Positions 59,855-64,000 of a DNA stretch of 64,000 nucleotides are shown here, in pieces. Source of the stretch: Siphonodentalium dalli (taxonomy: Eukaryota; Mollusca; Scaphopoda; Gadilida; Siphonodentaliidae); the NCBI GenBank assembly GCA_032622095.1, contig CP136061.1, forward strand, positions 126,800,754-126,864,753, written 5' to 3'. The translations under genes and the position numbers were made by a program. Position 1 is the first letter of the stretch. Every line of letters begins with the position of its first letter. The notes under the pieces were generated by a model. That model saw only the letters and a list, made by a program, of their open reading frames with translations, made no database searches and was not told the DNA's origin.

Positions 59855-60140
59855 TTCTAATATTTTAATTCCAACATTAGACCTTTTTGTAGTAGATTTA
59901 AAATATTAAAATAAAACTATTAAGTAAGAATTGAAATATAAAGTTAGAGTTACAATTAAAATATAAGAATTAAGATATTAAGTAAGAATTAAAATATGAA
60001 GTTATAATTAAAATATCAAGTTAGAATTAAAATATAAGAATTAAAATGTTAAGTTAGAATTAAAATATAAGAATTAAAATGTTAAGTTAGAATTAAAATA
60101 TTAAGTAAGAATTAAAATATTAAGTTAGAGTAAAATTGTG
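59855..60140 (-). repeat. Simple array, right arm (inverse)
   Basis: gaattaaaatattaagttag-type units, the reverse complement of 56555-57010, shorter by about 170 bp. Confidence 0.85.
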
Positions 60141-60156
60141 AAGTTAGGATTGTGAC

Positions 60157-60497
60157 CCTAATAACGCTGAAGGGGTCACTCTCACCAAAAAAAGTGGTGA
60201 AGGGTACACATGATTTGAAAATGTGCTGAAGGGTACACAGGGTTTGTGATCCCCACTAACATCGTTACTTAAACTGTGTCTCTTAAATTCTGGTGCCCAT
60301 TAGCAGTTTGTTTTCAGTTCAATTTAATGTTCATTGGAACGTAAACAATTATTCTCTAACAGAAATCATGGCAGATACGAAAACTAAACGTCATTTAGAA
60401 CGACGTTTCAAACCCTGTGTACCCTTCAGCACATTTCAAATCCTGTGTACTCTTAAGCACTTTTTTTGGTGAGAGTGACCCCTTCAGCCCTAATGAC
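60157..60497. mobile_element. MITE with 9-bp duplication, relative of 356-737
   Basis: The element 60166-60488 (323 bp) is flanked by CCTAATAAC (60157-60165) and CCTAATGAC (60489-60497), one mismatch. The opposite arm of the host palindrome preserves the uninterrupted site (near 56536-56550), confirming the insertion. The ends are inverted GCTGAAGGGGTCACTC then TCACC. Subterminal copies of g(t)gctgaagggtacaca lie inside each end. Interior words (cattggaacgtaaacaatta) recur near 11950. Confidence 0.9.
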
Positions 60498-60505
60498 CCT
60501 CCATA

Positions 60506-60779
60506 TGCCTTTAGCTATTTCTTATAAATATTTTTTGTAGGAAAATTGTTCTTTCGACACCAGGAAATGTCATTTTTTAAAACGTGTGTCAAATAGCTCA
60601 AACGGAATATGAAATAAATGAAATAAAATATACTTTCTTAGTTAGGTTAAGTGTTCCAGTTTTTCAATGAATACACTGGTCAGTTTAAATTCATGTATGT
60701 AACTATATTTCTGGATAAGTACGTTTTGCCATAATTATTACTAAAGTTCTGAACTTATGTATTAATACACATAATTTAC
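60506..60779. other. No recognised feature
   Basis: AT-rich, no ORF or repeat noted. Confidence 0.3.
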
Positions 60780-60885
60780 TAGTCCAAGTCTTCTCGTACT
60801 AAAACCGGCTAAGATATTGGGATGGAGGTGCCGGCACCTCCATCCCAATATCTTAGCCGGTTTTACTACGAGAAGACTTGGACTA
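60780..60885. repeat. 106-bp palindrome with no loop
   Basis: Arms 60780-60832 and 60833-60885 are 53-bp reverse complements with a single mismatch (in gtactaaaac / gttttactac), meeting at GGTGCC|GGCACC. Perfect palindromes without a spacer are unstable during replication, so survival at this length is notable. Could be a MITE or an assembly artefact. Confidence 0.85.
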
Positions 60886-61399
60886 ATAATTTACATGGTA
60901 TACACATCATTAAACCAGCTAATACACCAATGATAATATATAAAACACTATTTAATCGGGGTTCACGATCAGATAGTTATTGGTATTCAATCTGCGTAAC
61001 ACGTGGCATGCGATGTTAGGATTATATCTCAAAATGAGTATCCTCATTCCTCATTTACTCCGAAGGGGGATACACGGAGCCAACTATAGCCACTACTAGA
61101 TATACATCATTTTGGAATAATTATATCGACTAACTAAAGGAGGTTATTATTCATAAAAAAAAACAAAACATTTTCTAAAGAGCGTTTAAAAAATAAAGAT
61201 TTTGAAATGCGACCCAAAACCTATGAAAAGGTGAACCCACCCAATATGTGAGTTTGACTTATAAGTTGATTACTTATGGTGTTGTAAACTGTCAAACAAA
61301 TCTCCGTTATTCAGACAAAAATACGTTCTATATTGGGTTATCGCCCTTCCGATAAACTCATGCTCTCATTTCTAAATACAATCCTAACAACCCGTGGCA
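60886..61399. other. No recognised gene
   Basis: Contains a partial AATAAAGAGCGTTY-type motif (61175-61187). Confidence 0.35.
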
Positions 61400-61470
61400 C
61401 TACTCAGATGCATGTGGATGTATGTGCATGTATGTGTATGGGCATGTATGTGTATATGTGTATGTGTGTG

Positions 61471-61503
<33 letters not shown>

Positions 61504-61645
61504 ATATATAGCTATACATATATATATATATATATATACATATATACATATATATATATATATTTATATATATATACATATATATACACATACATACATA
61601 CATACACATACATACACATACATACACATATACATATATATATGT
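61400..61645. repeat. TG/TA/CA compound microsatellite
   Basis: tgtatgtg-type repeats, then long (ta)n, then (catacata)n. Tyr/Ile-rich ORFs in both strands are artefacts of this repeat. Confidence 0.95.
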
Positions 61646-61892
61646 ATGCAATGCATATTTTAATACAAGCAACATCTCAGACATCCCTTACACACCTACA
61701 CATGTCAGCATACATGAACAAAACAAACATAAATGTACGTTATTACGTGCACACAGCTACCACTCACCAGATATACAAAGTTACACGGGCGTCAAGGCAC
61801 GTAGATTGGACGGACAGACATAACTATATATAGATGACATCATAGATAATCATACAGTCAAGTAGACATATATTTTAGTTAAGCATCATTCA
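61646..61892. other. Flank or 3' region of the reverse-strand LINE
   Basis: No ORF. It may include the LINE 3' UTR, since the LINE coding region ends at about 61893 on the minus strand. The microsatellite could represent or abut its tail. Confidence 0.35.
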
Positions 61893-62300
61893 TTAGGGTA
61901 CGGTTACTGAAACCATTGGTGTTTGTTCGATTCTACGATAGGCTTTCCATAAGCAAAATGTGCTATTTACCATGAGGTTTGTGAACAGGTCTGGCTCTTC
62001 AATTTCGTCGAACAAATCCGGCGGACGTGCAGTTAAAAATACTTCCAGTTGTGTACGCGGATTGTAGCTATCCATTTTAAGTGAGCACGGAATACCGAAG
62101 AGATTTAGTAATTCATACCATATGTCATTTCTAAGTTCCAGAATCATAGGACAATGTATGATTACATGTAAGGGCAGATCGTCAAACTCCGCACCACATC
62201 TGCAGTTACAATGTGTCTGTTCGGTAAGGCTATTATGTTTGCAACAGTTAGGTATGCCGCCTTGTTTGTCGGAAACTTGCGACAGGACTTCCACAGGCAC
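61893..62300 (-). pseudogene. LINE ORF2 C-terminal zinc-knuckle region
   Basis: After the second frameshift: CNCRCGAEFDD...HVIIHC, a C-x-C-x2-C/H-C type zinc motif, then a C-terminal tail of about 70 residues ending at a stop at 61893-61895. The ATG at 62300 is not a real start. Confidence 0.75.
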
Positions 62301-62827
62301 GACAGTGAGAGTGTAGGGTGAATATTATGGAAACGGTGGAGTGTTGGATCCGCGTTTCCAGAGAGTTCCCAGATTGAGTTAGAGGTTTCGACGATTGCAT
62401 TTCGAACGATTTGCTTCCATGATGACCTTTCCGGAAATGCACATTTTGATACATACTTTGTTAAATAATGCATAAGTCGGTGATTTGCAAGGACATCTGC
62501 GATATCGGCAATGAATGAATCGGCTGATACGCCGGAGATAAAGTATGAGTGTAGCCTAAGTAAAAATACAGATTTCGCTGCCTTGTCTGTAGATAAATGA
62601 CATAGACTGCCCAGAAGTAGGAGTTTTTTCTTATCCACAAAGCTTTTGACATTGCCGATACCCAGGAGTCCTTCCACTACATTTGTGCGCGTGTGCATAC
62701 GAAGACCTTGTATTTTCTTTAGACAAAAACGGTGAGATCTTTCCAATGATAGGGTGTCTGAGTCTGACATGCCACATAATAGTTCACACCCAAATAGGCC
62801 TCGTGGCACAATGATTGACGTGTACAT
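62162..62827 (-). pseudogene. LINE ORF2 post-RT region
   Basis: Continues the RT protein after the first frameshift: IIVPRGLFGCELLCGM (the FGCE(L) block common after LINE RTs), LSLERSHRFCLKKIQGL, then RTNVVEGLLG. The genuine part ends near 62290 where a second frameshift moves the protein to the 61893-62300 frame; downstream codons are out of frame. Confidence 0.75.
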
Positions 62828-62837
62828 TTTTAAACTG

Positions 62838-64000
62838 CTAGTCCATGGGTGTTATTCCTCCAGCATACATGCCTACGTTTGTTAGTGCGAAATAGCTTGA
62901 ACGGAGTTTTTGTTTAATTTCTGTTGTGAAGTTACTCGTCTGGTTATATTTATGGAGCGGGATTCCAAGGTGTGTCAGATTATCGACTTCAGCTACATGT
63001 TTGTCACAGAGAATCCACGATCTATCAACAGAAGCCTTTGCGTGTTCATTTTTGTTTTCATTAAAGACGATAATTACTGACTTTTGCTCGTTGTACTTGT
63101 ATCTCCATTTACGACTGTATTTAGTGCAAATATTCATAAGGTGTTGTAAACCACTTTCAGAGACCGAGAGCAATGTCATATCGTCCGCTTGCGTTGGGCA
63201 TGAACAATTTACGGAAAACATATTGAGCCCAGCTCCAGATACGGATAATTCTGACAATAGTTGATCTATAAATAGCATATAAAGTAGAGGGGAGACGACT
63301 CCTCCCTGTTTTGTTCCTTGTGCTATTGGAAACTGCTTAGAGAGAGTATTTCCATACTTTACTTGACAGGATGTTCCTTTAAGCATTTGGTAAAAAATTA
63401 ACCAGGTTTTCTGATCAAAGTCTAACATGTAAAGTTTATAAAGGAGACCATTTACCCAAACGGTATCAAATGCCTTATGAACGTCTAGAAAGCATGCATA
63501 TAATTTACTGTTATTTTCACGTGCGAATATCTTCGATTCGTGTACTATGAGTGAGTTCATAAGACAATTGATACCCTTCTGGAATCCATGCTGTAGATTA
63601 TGAACTTTGACCATGTCTGGAACATTACACTCTAGTCTTCTCAGTAAGATTTTTTCTAATAACTTGTAGAGAGCGGGAAGCAATGTAATTGCTCGGTAGC
63701 TATCAAAATTTGCTTGTGGTTTATTCCCACCTTTGTAGAGAGGTACAATTACGCCTTTCTTGGCAGGTTCCGGTATATATGAGAGAGACAATATTCCAGT
63801 CAACAAAGCGGACAGACATGTTATCAAAGCTGGACCACCAAATACCAAATGTTCATTGTAAACGTTGTCCCACCCTGCTGCCTTGTTCAAATTTAGAGTT
63901 TTGAGAGCACTTTCAAGTTCGCCAGGTTCAACCTTTTCGGTGATATGCTTGCAGCTACTGGACCCTTGTTTGCTATATTGCCCACTCACTAGTAGTTCTA
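62838..64000 (-). pseudogene. LINE reverse transcriptase core
   Basis: The frame continues upstream beyond 63989 to the window edge without a stop. RT blocks in order: NLNKAAGWDNV, AKKGVIVPLYKGG with SYRAITLLPALYK, LQHGFQKGINC, ACFLDVHKAFDTVW (motif A, catalytic Asp about residue 169 from 63989), AQGTKQGGVVSPLLYMLF (motif B), CPTQADDMTLL (motif C, ADD at about 268-270, Gln in place of Tyr/Phe), then a thumb region ending at a stop at 62838. Gln before ADD is seen in some LINE groups. The stop results from a frameshift near 62850: the other frame continues as SSLKMYTSIIVPRG. Confidence 0.85.

Larger units (their letters stand above)
56531..60505. mobile_element. 4-kb palindromic (foldback) element carrying a MITE
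   Basis: The ends are tatggagggttattagggtc (56531 inward) and its inverse, broken on the right by the MITE at 60166-60488. Arms from outside in: attctaactta-type arrays (56560-57010 / 59855-60140); ggagtgaacataaaacgga segment (57055-57140 / 59735-59845); cgatatc...gcctaagaaatat segment (57155-57480 / 58850-59185); ctctagtata...aacaacatt segment (57640-57980 / 58380-58700); ttcgaggaacc...ttaccccc near the centre (58000-58045 / 58270-58330). Arms are clearly diverged, so this copy is old. No coding sequence recognised; C/G run near 57577-57588. A flank repeat gccttta occurs near both ends but is not exactly adjacent on the right. Confidence 0.75.
61893..64000 (-). mobile_element. LINE relic, minus strand, runs off the window
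   Basis: RT and C-terminal region of a second, unrelated LINE. The coding frame is open to the window edge at 64000, so the endonuclease and 5' end lie outside. Two frameshifts (near 62850 and 62290) break the protein. Sequence identity to the 29.6-kb LINE is limited to family motifs, so these are different families. Confidence 0.85.

Noticed and set aside
61333-61833. 166-codon Tyr/Ile-rich ORF
   Set aside because: Translation of the TA/CA microsatellite.

Overview
The window looks like repeat-rich, AT-rich, gene-poor eukaryotic (animal) DNA. There are no operons, ribosome binding sites or dense ORFs. It holds two APE/RT-type LINE relics, a tRNA-derived SINE, Helitron-like ends, several cut-and-paste MITE families, very large palindromic (foldback) elements, microsatellites, and one pair of secreted C-type-lectin genes. 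The lectin architecture and repeat landscape suggest a marine invertebrate, plausibly a mollusc or other lophotrochozoan. That assignment is inference only; no ribosomal or mitochondrial marker is present.

Layout. 1-12 kb: MITEs (356-737 with a 9-bp target duplication; 5886-6218 and a trimer at 7087-7557 with TA duplications), a reverse-strand Helitron-like element (1272-1885), a SINE (10428-10720) and a ~160-bp tandem repeat (10.8-11.8 kb). 12-18 kb: mostly non-coding, with a recurring 14-nt motif, a truncated THAP zinc-finger reading frame (13035-13253), a cluster of four CACGTG boxes and a long hairpin. 18.5-29 kb: two diverged direct copies of a multi-kb segment, one interrupted by a hAT-like element with an 8-bp duplication (20161-21288); both copies end in Helitron-like sequence. 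29.6-44.8 kb: a LINE whose reverse-transcriptase ORF is split by an 11.5-kb foldback element (32509-44045).

The foldback element is the most striking object. It is flanked by the 9-bp direct repeat CAAAAATGA. Removing it with one repeat copy puts the two halves of the LINE ORF back in the same reading frame. Its arms combine higher-order tandem arrays whose block lengths are quantised (about 255, 390 or 525 bp), a 2-kb near-identical unique segment containing a SINE, and a nested inner inverted repeat around an ~84-bp tandem array.

44.8-64 kb: a 25-bp minisatellite flanking the LINE; a 1,221-bp tandem duplication creating two nearly identical intronless C-type lectin genes (47542-48291 and 48763-49512), only the first of which keeps an upstream GAAANNGAAA-type motif; a 56-bp-TIR element (51227-52095); two more large palindromes (52437-55553 and 56531-60505), the second carrying an inserted 9-bp-TSD MITE related to the one at 356-737; a perfect-centre palindrome (60780-60885); an AT/CA microsatellite; and a reverse-strand LINE relic running off the window end (61893-64000).

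The only intact host-type coding genes I can support are the two lectins. Almost everything else is mobile DNA inserted into, duplicated with, or nested inside other mobile DNA.
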